From positions 1 to 13,921 of the forward strand of contig SKVA01000501.1 in the NCBI GenBank assembly GCA_007129695.1: a stretch of DNA of 13,921 bases, in the 5' to 3' direction. Below are positions 5,902-13,581 of this stretch, one piece after another. The notes under the pieces are model-generated. The model was not told the DNA's origin. It searched no databases and was given only the letters and a program-made list of their open reading frames with translations. The translations under genes and the position numbers were made by a program. Origin of the DNA: Spirochaetaceae bacterium. GTDB taxonomy: Bacteria > Spirochaetota > Spirochaetia > DSM-27196 > SLST01. Position 1 is the first letter of the stretch. Each line of letters opens with the position of its first letter.

Positions 5902-7464
5902 TCAGGCGCCGGCGAGCGTCTCGAGCTCTTCTGCGCCGAGCTGGTACTCGATGATACTCGACCGGATGCTCGCGAAAACGAGCGGGAAGACGACGTTGAA
6001 GAAGTACGCGCGCTGCACCATCGTCTTGCGGTTTGCCGCGTACGCGCCGCGGATACGGGCCTCTTCTGCGCTCATGTAGCGGTCGTAGTCAACGAACTCG
6101 GTGTCGGCTCCGCCGCGCGAATCGGGCTGCTTCACGATGTCCTGAAACCGGCCGAGCTTCTCGAGCAGCGCGAACAGCGAGAAGTGAGCGTCGACGTGTT
6201 CGGTGATCGCATCGACGTTGCCGTCGAATTGCCGCTCGATCGCCTCGAACTGCAGCGGGTACATCGTCGACAGGATGTAGCGCTTGCGCAACACAACCCC
6301 GATCCGCGCGAGAGCGTCTTCGATCGCGTTGATGACGTAGGGATTGCCCCGGTAGTACTTCAGCAGGTCGATCACGCGGCCGGCCCCCGCGGGGCCGATA
6401 TTGATCAGATCAATCACCTGTTTCGCGATCGATTCGGGTAGATTCGGCGTGACCTGGACGCTGTAGGTCTGGAAAAGCGCGCCGCGTTTCTCCTTGATCT
6501 CCACCTCGCTGAACCGGAAGAGCTCCGCCATCGTGATATCGCGATAGTAGCTGCGCAGTAGTCGCGCCTCGCGCAGAAACCGCGTGTAGTACTCCTCAGC
6601 CACGCGCGTCTCGACGAGCGCCTGGTAGAGTTCGCCGCTGATCCGAAGTCCTCCGACGGGGGCTGTCGACTCCATGCGCTTCGCGTCGATCACCGCGGTG
6701 CCGATCACATCCCACTGCTTCGCGCCGTCGGGCCCGAAGTTCCCGATCGTGACCTTGCCGATGTTCGCTCCAATCCTGATCCTGATCTGGAACAGCGCGT
6801 TGATGTTGCGGGCGAGCTCGAACGTGTTACGCAGCGTGGAGATGATGTTGAACGCGCGGCGAAGCGAGTCCCGAGCCTCTTCGGAGACCCCCTCGACCAG
6901 AAAACGCTCGTTCGCCTGATTGAACAGCGAGCAGACGCGCTGCATTTCGACGCACGTGTAGAACAGCTCCTTCGCGATATACCGCTTAGCCTCCGCGTCG
7001 TCCATGTTGCGGACGCGCGGATCGATGTTTCCGCCGTAGTGGAACATCAGGCTGTCGCCTTCGAGCTTGTTGAGGTAGCCGCCATGACGCTTGAGAACGC
7101 CGGTGAATGCGGTGTAGAGACCGTTGAGCACATCCTGGTTCTCCTGCGGACTCAGGAACTGGCTCAGATACGTGTAGTCGGCGATATCGATGAAGCCGAT
7201 CCCGACTAGCGTTACCTCGCTCGACTCCGGGATGCCTCCCATCTCCAGGATCGCGTCGACGAGCTGGGTCGGCAGGTAGTAGTCTTCGATCTGCCGGCGC
7301 AGCGCGACACGATCGATCCTGGTGTCTTCCACCGGCTCCGGTGGCTCTTCATCGTATGTATCTGCCGAATCTGCGCGATGGTCCGACGCGTCGGTGCCGT
7401 CGACGACGACTTCGAGCGATTCAAGTTCGTCGTCAAGGTCGCCTGATTTCCCGGAATCGCTCAT
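5902..7464 (-). CDS. Adenylate/guanylate cyclase domain protein with altered active site
   Basis: A 520-residue cytosolic protein. Residues 1-55 are acidic and probably disordered. Residues 85-275 form a class III nucleotide cyclase domain. Both metal-binding aspartates are present (D93 in FIDIADYT, D137 in KLEGDSLM), as are the purine-selecting pair K133 and D252 (WDVIG), which favours ATP. Transition-state Arg R263 is present, but the preceding Asn of the usual VNxAxR motif is replaced by I259 (VIDAKRM). An insert of about 75 residues (150-225) separates GDSLMFHYGG from RIRIGANIGKVTIGN. Residues 300-510 are a helical C-terminal region of unknown function. The protein may be a weak or inactive cyclase, or a nucleotide sensor. 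It lies 31 nt after the DNA ligase gene but has its own promoter. Confidence 0.88.
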   Translation of the reverse strand: MSDSGKSGDLDDELESLEVVVDGTDASDHRADSADTYDEEPPEPVEDTRIDRVALRRQIEDYYLPTQLVDAILEMGGIPESSEVTLVGIGFIDIADYTYLSQFLSPQENQDVLNGLYTAFTGVLKRHGGYLNKLEGDSLMFHYGGNIDPRVRNMDDAEAKRYIAKELFYTCVEMQRVCSLFNQANERFLVEGVSEEARDSLRRAFNIISTLRNTFELARNINALFQIRIRIGANIGKVTIGNFGPDGAKQWDVIGTAVIDAKRMESTAPVGGLRISGELYQALVETRVAEEYYTRFLREARLLRSYYRDITMAELFRFSEVEIKEKRGALFQTYSVQVTPNLPESIAKQVIDLINIGPAGAGRVIDLLKYYRGNPYVINAIEDALARIGVVLRKRYILSTMYPLQFEAIERQFDGNVDAITEHVDAHFSLFALLEKLGRFQDIVKQPDSRGGADTEFVDYDRYMSAEEARIRGAYAANRKTMVQRAYFFNVVFPLVFASIRSSIIEYQLGAEELETLAGA

Positions 7465-7470
7465 CTTCTC

Positions 7471-7499
7471 ATTGTAGACCGCGGACTTCGGTCGATCAA
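7471..7499 (-). promoter_or_regulatory. Promoter of the cyclase gene, probably leaderless
   Basis: On the minus strand TTGATC (7494-7499), a 17-bp spacer and TACAAT (7471-7476) end 6 nt before the ATG at 7464. The -35 box overlaps the TGA of the upstream ligase gene (7496-7498). GAGAAG touches the ATG and is too close to act as a Shine-Dalgarno. This should allow cyclase expression independent of the ligase operon. Confidence 0.55.
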
Positions 7500-9388
7500 T
7501 CGGTTTTCTCCGTCACAGCGGCGTCGAGCAGCTCTACGAACTGCTGTTCGGTGACGATCGCGACGCCAAGGTCGCGCGCCTTGCTGTTCTTGCTGCTCCC
7601 CGACTCGGGGTCGTTGGTGACCAGATACGACAGATCGCGCGTCACCGATCCCGCCACAGCGCCACCCGCGCGACGGACCCGATCCTGCGCCTGCGCGCGC
7701 GTCATCGTAGCGAGCGCTCCGGTGAAGCAGAAGCTTTTCCCCTGCAGGCCCCCGCGAACCGGTGCCGCGATCCGGATCCGGCCGGTCCGTAGAATATCAT
7801 CGACGACGCCTTCGAGCGCCGATACTCCCCGCGTGATCGTCTCGGCCAGGATGTCGCCGATCCCGTTTACCTCTGCCAGATCGTCGGGTCGCACCGCGCG
7901 AAGCGCGTCGAGCGTGTCGTAGCCGGCTGCGACGACCTTGTCCATCACGAGTTCGCCGACGCCTTCGATATTGAGCCCGGCGACGAATCGCGATAGCGGT
8001 ACCTCGTCGACCGTGCCCAGGTTGCGGAGGATCTTCGCCGCGAGCGTAGGTCCCATTCGATCAAAGCCGGTCAGGTCGTCTTCGGTGAGCGAGTAGAGAT
8101 CGGCGATGTCGCCGACGCGCCCCGATTCGAAGAGTCTACCAAGGATCGCGTCGCCAAAATCCCGAATGTCGAGCACATCGAGCCATTTGCGGATCCTGAA
8201 GTACGCCCGCTTCGGGCAGCCGGCGTTCGGGCAGTAGAGCCGCGTACCCTCGTCGACGAGCGGCGAACCGCACCGCTCGCACGTCGTCGGCATCTCGATC
8301 GCGGACGAACCGTCGGGGTTGTCGATCAGCCGTTCGATCTTCGGGATGATCTCACCGCGCTTGGTTACCGCGACGCGTGAGCCGATGCGCAGGTCCATCT
8401 CCGTGAGCATTCGCGGGTTCACCAGGTTCGCGCGCTTCACCGTCGTCCCGGCAAGCCGGACCGGATCGATGACGCCGATCGGCGTATAGAGCGATCCGGA
8501 CGTGCTCCAGATCACCTCACGCAGCGTGCTGGCCGCCTCTTCGAGCTCGAACTTGAACGCGATCTGGCGCTGCGGGCGCGCGCGCCGCATATCGTCCAGA
8601 TCGATGTCGTTGCCCTTGACGACGAGACCGTCGATGTCAAATGGTAGCTCATCGCGCACCCTGCCGACGGTCTCCCGGTACTCGATCACGTCGTCGGGAG
8701 TCGCGACGACCCGGTAGTCGACCACGCAAAATCCATTCACCGCCAACCACTCGAGCTTTCCAGCCTCCGAGTTGAAAAAGGTGTCGGTTCGGGTATCGAG
8801 CGCATCGTAGCAGACGACCTGCAAATCGTCGGCACCGACCCCGTCCTTACGCTTCATCAGCCCGTTTGCGGTATTGCGCGGATTCGCCTTGTCCGAGTAT
8901 TTTGATCGGTGCAGCTCGCGGCTGAGCAGCACCTCACCGCGCACCGCGCCGGTGAACGAGTCACCGACCGCGTTGGCAACCCCCTGCATCCGCCTGACGT
9001 TTGCCGTCACATCGTCGCCGACGGTGCCGTCACCGCGGGTAACGCCGTACGCAAACGCCCCGTTGTGGTACTGCAACTCGATGCTCGCGCCGTCGAGCTT
9101 GTGCTGCACGACGTACTCTGCGTGGCCGCAGCGGTCGGCCCACTTGCGGAACGCGTCGGGATCGGCGGCCTTCTCCTGGCTTCCCATCGGCATCACGTGT
9201 CGTCGCTTCGCGAACCGGTCCGATCGGTCGGCACCGACTTCGTGCAGGATCGGGTTTTCCGGGTCGATCCGCCGAAGCTCGTCCCACAGGAGGTCAAACT
9301 CCGCATCGGGGATCTCCGGCTCTCCGTTGTAGTAGAGCTCCTGATGGCGTCTGATCTCACGCTCGAGCTCGGTCACGCGGTCGCTCAC
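7496..9388 (-). CDS. ligA: NAD+-dependent DNA ligase, divergent
   Basis: A 630-residue ligase, slightly shorter than the usual 670. It seals nicks using NAD+ through a ligase-AMP intermediate. Domain order is complete: Ia (EIRRHQELYYNGEPEIPDAE, 11-30), adenylation domain with KLDG nucleophile K97, R118 (TRGDG), E152 (RGEV), R171 (NPRN), D253 and K258 (DIDGLVVK) and K279 (IAFKF), OB fold (about 300-355), zinc finger C370/C373/C386/C391, helix-hairpin-helix repeats (about 405-540) and C-terminal BRCT (545-625). Several adenine-pocket positions differ from canonical LigA: MPMGSQ (66-71) replaces the usual MLSL motif, Q95 replaces the Glu two before the lysine, and K179 replaces the Arg after NPRN. 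The start is GTG at 9388, overlapping the LamG gene's TGA by 4 nt, so translation is probably coupled. A second, canonical ligA may exist elsewhere in the genome. Confidence 0.95.
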   Translation of the reverse strand: MSDRVTELEREIRRHQELYYNGEPEIPDAEFDLLWDELRRIDPENPILHEVGADRSDRFAKRRHVMPMGSQEKAADPDAFRKWADRCGHAEYVVQHKLDGASIELQYHNGAFAYGVTRGDGTVGDDVTANVRRMQGVANAVGDSFTGAVRGEVLLSRELHRSKYSDKANPRNTANGLMKRKDGVGADDLQVVCYDALDTRTDTFFNSEAGKLEWLAVNGFCVVDYRVVATPDDVIEYRETVGRVRDELPFDIDGLVVKGNDIDLDDMRRARPQRQIAFKFELEEAASTLREVIWSTSGSLYTPIGVIDPVRLAGTTVKRANLVNPRMLTEMDLRIGSRVAVTKRGEIIPKIERLIDNPDGSSAIEMPTTCERCGSPLVDEGTRLYCPNAGCPKRAYFRIRKWLDVLDIRDFGDAILGRLFESGRVGDIADLYSLTEDDLTGFDRMGPTLAAKILRNLGTVDEVPLSRFVAGLNIEGVGELVMDKVVAAGYDTLDALRAVRPDDLAEVNGIGDILAETITRGVSALEGVVDDILRTGRIRIAAPVRGGLQGKSFCFTGALATMTRAQAQDRVRRAGGAVAGSVTRDLSYLVTNDPESGSSKNSKARDLGVAIVTEQQFVELLDAAVTEKTD

Positions 9389-10425
9389 GGCCCGCGCCCC
9401 GCGTCCATCGAGTCCGTGCCAAGCCGCGCGACAATCGCAATCTCATCCGCCGACAGCGCGCGGTCGTAGAGCCGCAGGTTGCGAAGCTGTCCGCGCGCAT
9501 TGTAGTGAACGTACGGCTCGTCCATCATCGCCTGCGCGGTCATGAACAGGAGCGGAGCCTCCTCCACAAGCATACCGCTGAAGCCGGTCGCGCGCGTCGC
9601 GACCAATCGCCCGTCGACATAGAGCGATGCAACGCCGTCGCCGAAGCTGAACGCGACGTAATGCCACGCCCCCGCTCTCACCACGTTCGGTGCACCAACC
9701 CAGGAATAGCGACCGTCCCGGTCAACAACGAAGAGACTGAGCCCACCGCGCGACAACTGCAGCGCAAACTTCCCGTCCGCCCGATCCGCGGTTGCGCGGG
9801 ACCACTTGGAGACCAGGTACGTCGTGTCGGACACGGAGTCGGGCATCACCGAGAACGATACCGTCAGCGCCTGAAGCGCGTTGAGCCGGTCACTCGGGGC
9901 GATCGACAGGAACGTGCCGCTACCATCGCTCGCGAGCGCCGCGCGTCCGGTCACCGGATCGCGCACGAACTCCATACCGTTGTTGACGATCGTGAATGGA
10001 CCGGCGCGGTCGCGGGATAGCCCGCCGGCGCGGTCGCTCAGATCGCCCGACAGCGGCGCGTCGATCAGCAGGCCATCGACCGGTGCAACGATCGGTGAGG
10101 CGCTATCGTGCGGTCGATCCGGGAGCGACACGGCGACGATCGCCCCCGCCGGATCGCCTTCGGTCGCAATGGCGGATCGGCCCGCGGTGGCGTCCGACGT
10201 GTCGACCGGCCCGATGACGCCTCGTGCGACACGCGACCGGTCGATCTCCAGGCGGCCGTACTCGGTATCGAGCACGATCACCGCTTCGGTCATCCGCACG
10301 ATCGTGCCCGTGATCACGTCACCGTTGACCAGCTCGAGGCGATCGGTACCCGCGGGGACCGCCCAGCCAACCACGGGAACCGCGAACAAGAGGAACAGAC
10401 CGATGCGACTGCAGATCGCGCGCAT
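9385..10425 (-). CDS. Exported LamG/concanavalin-A-like domain protein
   Basis: A 346-residue protein with an N-terminal signal peptide (basic MRAICSR, hydrophobic core 8-21, likely cleavage near residues 22-25), so it is periplasmic or surface exposed. No lipobox is seen. Residues 28-72 are a small Sm/SH3-like beta domain (LVNGDVITGTIV and YGRLEI). Residues 117-334 are a LamG-type jelly roll: LVSKWS (204-209), WHYVAFSFGDG (254-264), SLYVDGRLV (267-275) and LYDRALSADE (319-328). Such domains usually bind carbohydrate or protein, which fits the mannosidase next door. The ATG at 10425 is preferred to a GTG 12 nt upstream because a perfect Shine-Dalgarno ends 8 nt before it, whereas it abuts the GTG. 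The gene lies between the mannosidase (8-nt gap) and ligase genes in one operon. Confidence 0.82.
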   Translation of the reverse strand: MRAICSRIGLFLLFAVPVVGWAVPAGTDRLELVNGDVITGTIVRMTEAVIVLDTEYGRLEIDRSRVARGVIGPVDTSDATAGRSAIATEGDPAGAIVAVSLPDRPHDSASPIVAPVDGLLIDAPLSGDLSDRAGGLSRDRAGPFTIVNNGMEFVRDPVTGRAALASDGSGTFLSIAPSDRLNALQALTVSFSVMPDSVSDTTYLVSKWSRATADRADGKFALQLSRGGLSLFVVDRDGRYSWVGAPNVVRAGAWHYVAFSFGDGVASLYVDGRLVATRATGFSGMLVEEAPLLFMTAQAMMDEPYVHYNARGQLRNLRLYDRALSADEIAIVARLGTDSMDAGRGP

Positions 10426-10433
10426 GGCCCGGC

Positions 10434-10441
10434 TCACCTCC
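10434..10441 (-). promoter_or_regulatory. Perfect Shine-Dalgarno deciding the LamG gene start
   Basis: GGAGGTGA on the minus strand is a full complement of the 16S rRNA tail. It includes the mannosidase stop TGA and ends 8 nt before the ATG at 10425. A ribosome terminating on the mannosidase gene would sit on this site, which suggests translational coupling. Confidence 0.75.
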
Positions 10442-13400
10442 CGATTCTGAACGAACGGATCTGGTAGGGTCCGAACTCCAGAGCGACTTCCGACGAGTAG
10501 CGCGCGTCTGCTGGCGCACGCACGCCCTTGACCTTCGCATTTCCCTGTTCCAGCAAGTCGACCTCGATCATCCCATCGAGCGCGAGCGCCGATCGAAGCA
10601 CCACGCGCTGCGTCTCACCGCGCGTCTCGTAGAGGCGAAGGATCGTCCCCTTACGGTCCTCAGCGAGCTTGACGGTTTCGATCTTGACCCGTCCCCCGAC
10701 GATGTCGAACCACGATGACGATGCGCCGCGATCGGCGCTCCGCGCGACCAGAGGCGGCGAGTTCAGTTCGTGCGCCGTTTCCAGAAGCGCGCTCTGCGAC
10801 CAGGTTCCCGAATGAGGGTAGTAGCCGAACGCGAACTCGTGCGTACCGATGTCTGCAACCGGATCTGGGTCCTTCGGACTGCGCAGCAGCGTCAGATCGA
10901 TGATCCCGTCGCGGAACGAATGCCCGTACTTGCAGTCGTTCACGACCCCGAACCCGTAGTCGGCCTGCGACACGTCGGCGAACCGCTGCGCGGCGACCTC
11001 GAACTGCGCGGCGTCCCAGCTTGTGTTCGCATGGCCCGGCCGGGAAACCGCGCCAAACTGGATCTCATACGTCGCCGACAGCGCGTGCACCGCGGGTTGC
11101 GCCGCGACGCGAAGCTGCTTGTGCGATTCGTTCCAGTCGACGGTGTTGTCGATCCGTACGAGCCGGCTGCCCGCTTCGAGCACGATCGACTGGTCGATCG
11201 TCGATCCCCCGATCTTCAGTCGCTGCGCGATCACCGCGCGCAGCGGCCCTGTTTCGACAACCGTACGCGACACAAGCTTCGCCTGCTCGGGAGTCGTTTC
11301 GCGGTAGTAGTGGCTTATGTCCCACGCGTCCCAACTGTACGGGTAGTCCTCCCACAGTAGAAGCCGGTTCGCCGGTCCGGCCAGCGTCTCGCGCGCGTGT
11401 TCGATATCGTAGATTGACGCGATCGTGCCGTCGTTCGCAAGCCGCACCCGGACAACCGAATTCTCGATCACGGTTGCCTCAGCGCGGACCGTGACCGGCC
11501 CGCCGGTGTCGTTCGTCGATTCGCCGGGACCGGTGGCGACGGCAACGGTCGCGTGACCCATCGGTGGTACGTTGACCGCGACGATCGTCCCGTCCTTGAC
11601 GGTCTGACGCGGCAGCTGTGAGCCGTCCGGTCCGGTCACGCGGTCGTTCGGACCGACGTCGGGAAGCAGCACGACCGCGCGACGACTCCAGCTCAGCGTG
11701 TTCTGGACCGCGTAACGGGCCGTTCGCGATGACGTCCTGGAAGCGCCCGAGCCATGGAGCGTGCGCATACTCGCGTCGATCAGCCTGCCGAGCGTCGTGA
11801 GATGGCGTTCACTCTGCTCGTGAGCCTCGTCGTAGACGAGCGTGATCGAACTCCCCGGTAGAATGTCGTGGAACTGGTTGAGCATCGTGTCGCGCCACAC
11901 GGCAGCGGTTTCGTCGATCTGATCTACCCCGGCTACCGCCGCGAGGAACTCGGCATCGTGCAGCCGGCCTTCGAGCAGCCGATTGTACCGCTTCATCCGG
12001 CTCTGCGTCGTGTAAGTGCCGCGATGGAGCTCCAGATAGAGCTCGCCGCGCCACAGCGGCAGCGTCGACTCGGGAATCTTGTGTAATCGGCTGAAGAACT
12101 CCTCGGCTCCCGAAAGCTTCACCTTCGGCGATCCGTCGGTGTTCGCTCCACGGCGTGCCATCTCCAGGTGGTACCGCCCGGGTCCCCCGCCGCCATCACC
12201 GACGCCGTAGAGATTGAGCCAGTCGCCGGAAATGTCGGCCTGGGCGAAGCGCGCTTCGGCACCGATCATCTCCTTCGGCTCGTTGTTCGCGTTGTAGGTA
12301 TTGGTCGGCAGAAAGTGGGTCCGGATGCGGGTGCCGTCGATTCCCTCCCAGATGAAGCTGTGATGCGGGAAGGTGTTCGACTCGTTCCACGAGATCTTCT
12401 GGGTCATGAACGTGGTGACGCCAGCGAGTCTGAGAATCTGAGGGAGCGCCGCCGAGTACCCGAACACGTCGGGCAGCCACAGGTTCGTCACGTCCTTACC
12501 GAACTCTTCTCTGAAGAAGCGCTTCCCGAACAGAAGCTGGCGAACCAGCGATTCTCCGCCGGTGATGTTCATGTCGGGCTCGACCCACATCGCGCCCTGG
12601 CACTCCCAACGACCCGACCGGACCGCTTCGCCGATCTGCTTGTACAGCTGCGGATAGTCTTCCTTGACCCAATGGTACGCCTGTGGTTGCGACGATCCGA
12701 ACACGTAGTCGGGATACTCTTCGATCAGCCGAAGCGCGGTCGAGAACGTCCGCCCCGCCTTTCGTCGGCTCTCCCATACGGGCCAGAGCCAGCCGAGGTC
12801 GATGTGCGCGTGACCGACCGACCACGCGGTGGTCGCGCTCGACCCCGCTTTGACCGACAGGAGCCTGCGGCAGATCGCCGCGCATTCGCTGACCCCGGCG
12901 CCGTCGCGCCACGCGTTCGCGGCGTCGTTGAGGCCGCGCCACAGACGGCGCGTGCGCACCGAATCGGCCGGCAGCGCGTCGGCGAGCTTGTAGAGGTAGT
13001 CGAGGTCGAGTCCGAGCTGCCACACTGCGCGGTCGAAGACCGCGAGCTCGCACTGACGGAGGATGAAGTCGTGATGATCGCGATACCCGAACAGGCTGTT
13101 CGCGCCGGCCTCGATCAGGATGTCGACGCGTTCACCGCCCTTCGCCTTCAAGACGATCGGAACGCGGCGCTTGCCGGTCGGTTGACCCGGCGTGCGCGGT
13201 CCATCGGTCAGCCCCCGCACGGGTGATCCGTCGACGAAGATGCAGCCTTCGCTTCCAAGATTGATCAGCGCAACGACTTCGGACCCGGAAAATGACTCGG
13301 GTACGACACCAGTAACCTTGAACCACGCGCTCGCCCAGAGCTCTCCCCATCTGGTCCCGACCGGGATCGGCTTGAAGGTTCTACCGGAAAGCGATCCATA

Positions 13401-13526
13401 CGGGATCGGCTTGTTCTTGTCGTACGTGTACGCGACTTCGAGCGCGGAACGCTCGCCGTAGCGCCGTTCGTGAACCCGGTCGATGAACTGGCGAATCCGC
13501 CGACGATAGATGTGCAGTTCCTGCAT
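10434..13526 (-). CDS. GH38 alpha-mannosidase, cytosolic
   Basis: A 1030-residue glycoside hydrolase family 38 enzyme that removes alpha-linked mannose by a retaining mechanism with one divalent metal ion, as known for the family. The order is an N-terminal beta-sandwich (about 1-225), catalytic barrel (about 231-500), helical middle domain (about 505-600) and C-terminal beta-domains ending in FGPYQIRSFRIG. Metal ligands are visible: H241 and D243 in GHAHIDLGWLWP, nucleophile and ligand D353 in WLPDVFGYSAALPQ, and H501 in LELHRGTYTTQSR. It resembles the cytosolic Ams1/ManC type and has no signal peptide, so it should act on imported oligosaccharides. The ATG at 13526 has a good ribosome site (AGAGAGGGGT, 13531-13540). 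It heads the operon with the LamG and ligase genes and lies 51 nt after lipA, with its own promoter. Confidence 0.95.
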   Translation of the reverse strand: MQELHIYRRRIRQFIDRVHERRYGERSALEVAYTYDKNKPIPYGSLSGRTFKPIPVGTRWGELWASAWFKVTGVVPESFSGSEVVALINLGSEGCIFVDGSPVRGLTDGPRTPGQPTGKRRVPIVLKAKGGERVDILIEAGANSLFGYRDHHDFILRQCELAVFDRAVWQLGLDLDYLYKLADALPADSVRTRRLWRGLNDAANAWRDGAGVSECAAICRRLLSVKAGSSATTAWSVGHAHIDLGWLWPVWESRRKAGRTFSTALRLIEEYPDYVFGSSQPQAYHWVKEDYPQLYKQIGEAVRSGRWECQGAMWVEPDMNITGGESLVRQLLFGKRFFREEFGKDVTNLWLPDVFGYSAALPQILRLAGVTTFMTQKISWNESNTFPHHSFIWEGIDGTRIRTHFLPTNTYNANNEPKEMIGAEARFAQADISGDWLNLYGVGDGGGGPGRYHLEMARRGANTDGSPKVKLSGAEEFFSRLHKIPESTLPLWRGELYLELHRGTYTTQSRMKRYNRLLEGRLHDAEFLAAVAGVDQIDETAAVWRDTMLNQFHDILPGSSITLVYDEAHEQSERHLTTLGRLIDASMRTLHGSGASRTSSRTARYAVQNTLSWSRRAVVLLPDVGPNDRVTGPDGSQLPRQTVKDGTIVAVNVPPMGHATVAVATGPGESTNDTGGPVTVRAEATVIENSVVRVRLANDGTIASIYDIEHARETLAGPANRLLLWEDYPYSWDAWDISHYYRETTPEQAKLVSRTVVETGPLRAVIAQRLKIGGSTIDQSIVLEAGSRLVRIDNTVDWNESHKQLRVAAQPAVHALSATYEIQFGAVSRPGHANTSWDAAQFEVAAQRFADVSQADYGFGVVNDCKYGHSFRDGIIDLTLLRSPKDPDPVADIGTHEFAFGYYPHSGTWSQSALLETAHELNSPPLVARSADRGASSSWFDIVGGRVKIETVKLAEDRKGTILRLYETRGETQRVVLRSALALDGMIEVDLLEQGNAKVKGVRAPADARYSSEVALEFGPYQIRSFRIGR

Positions 13527-13530
13527 GGAT

Positions 13531-13540
13531 ACCCCTCTCT
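13531..13540 (-). promoter_or_regulatory. Ribosome binding site of the mannosidase gene
   Basis: AGAGAGGGGT on the minus strand lies 4 nt before the ATG at 13526, with the GAGGGG core about 5 nt away. It supports this start and contrasts with the genes at 4530, 4648 and 7464, which have none. Confidence 0.65.
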
Positions 13541-13552
13541 ACGAACTGCAGC

Positions 13553-13581
13553 ATTGTACCTGCATGAGGGTACCGTGTCAC
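13553..13581 (-). promoter_or_regulatory. Sigma70-type promoter of the mannosidase operon
   Basis: On the minus strand GTGACA (13576-13581, 5/6 to TTGACA), a 17-bp spacer and TACAAT (13553-13558, 5/6 to TATAAT) predict a start near 13546 and a leader of about 20 nt containing the ribosome site. The -35 box overlaps the lipA stop codon (13578-13580). This is the strongest promoter match seen in the window. No obvious operator dyad was seen around it. Confidence 0.65.

Noticed and set aside
12168..13226. Long + strand reading frame of 352 codons
   Set aside because: It is antisense to the alpha-mannosidase catalytic and N-terminal domains, with no motif and no ribosome site.
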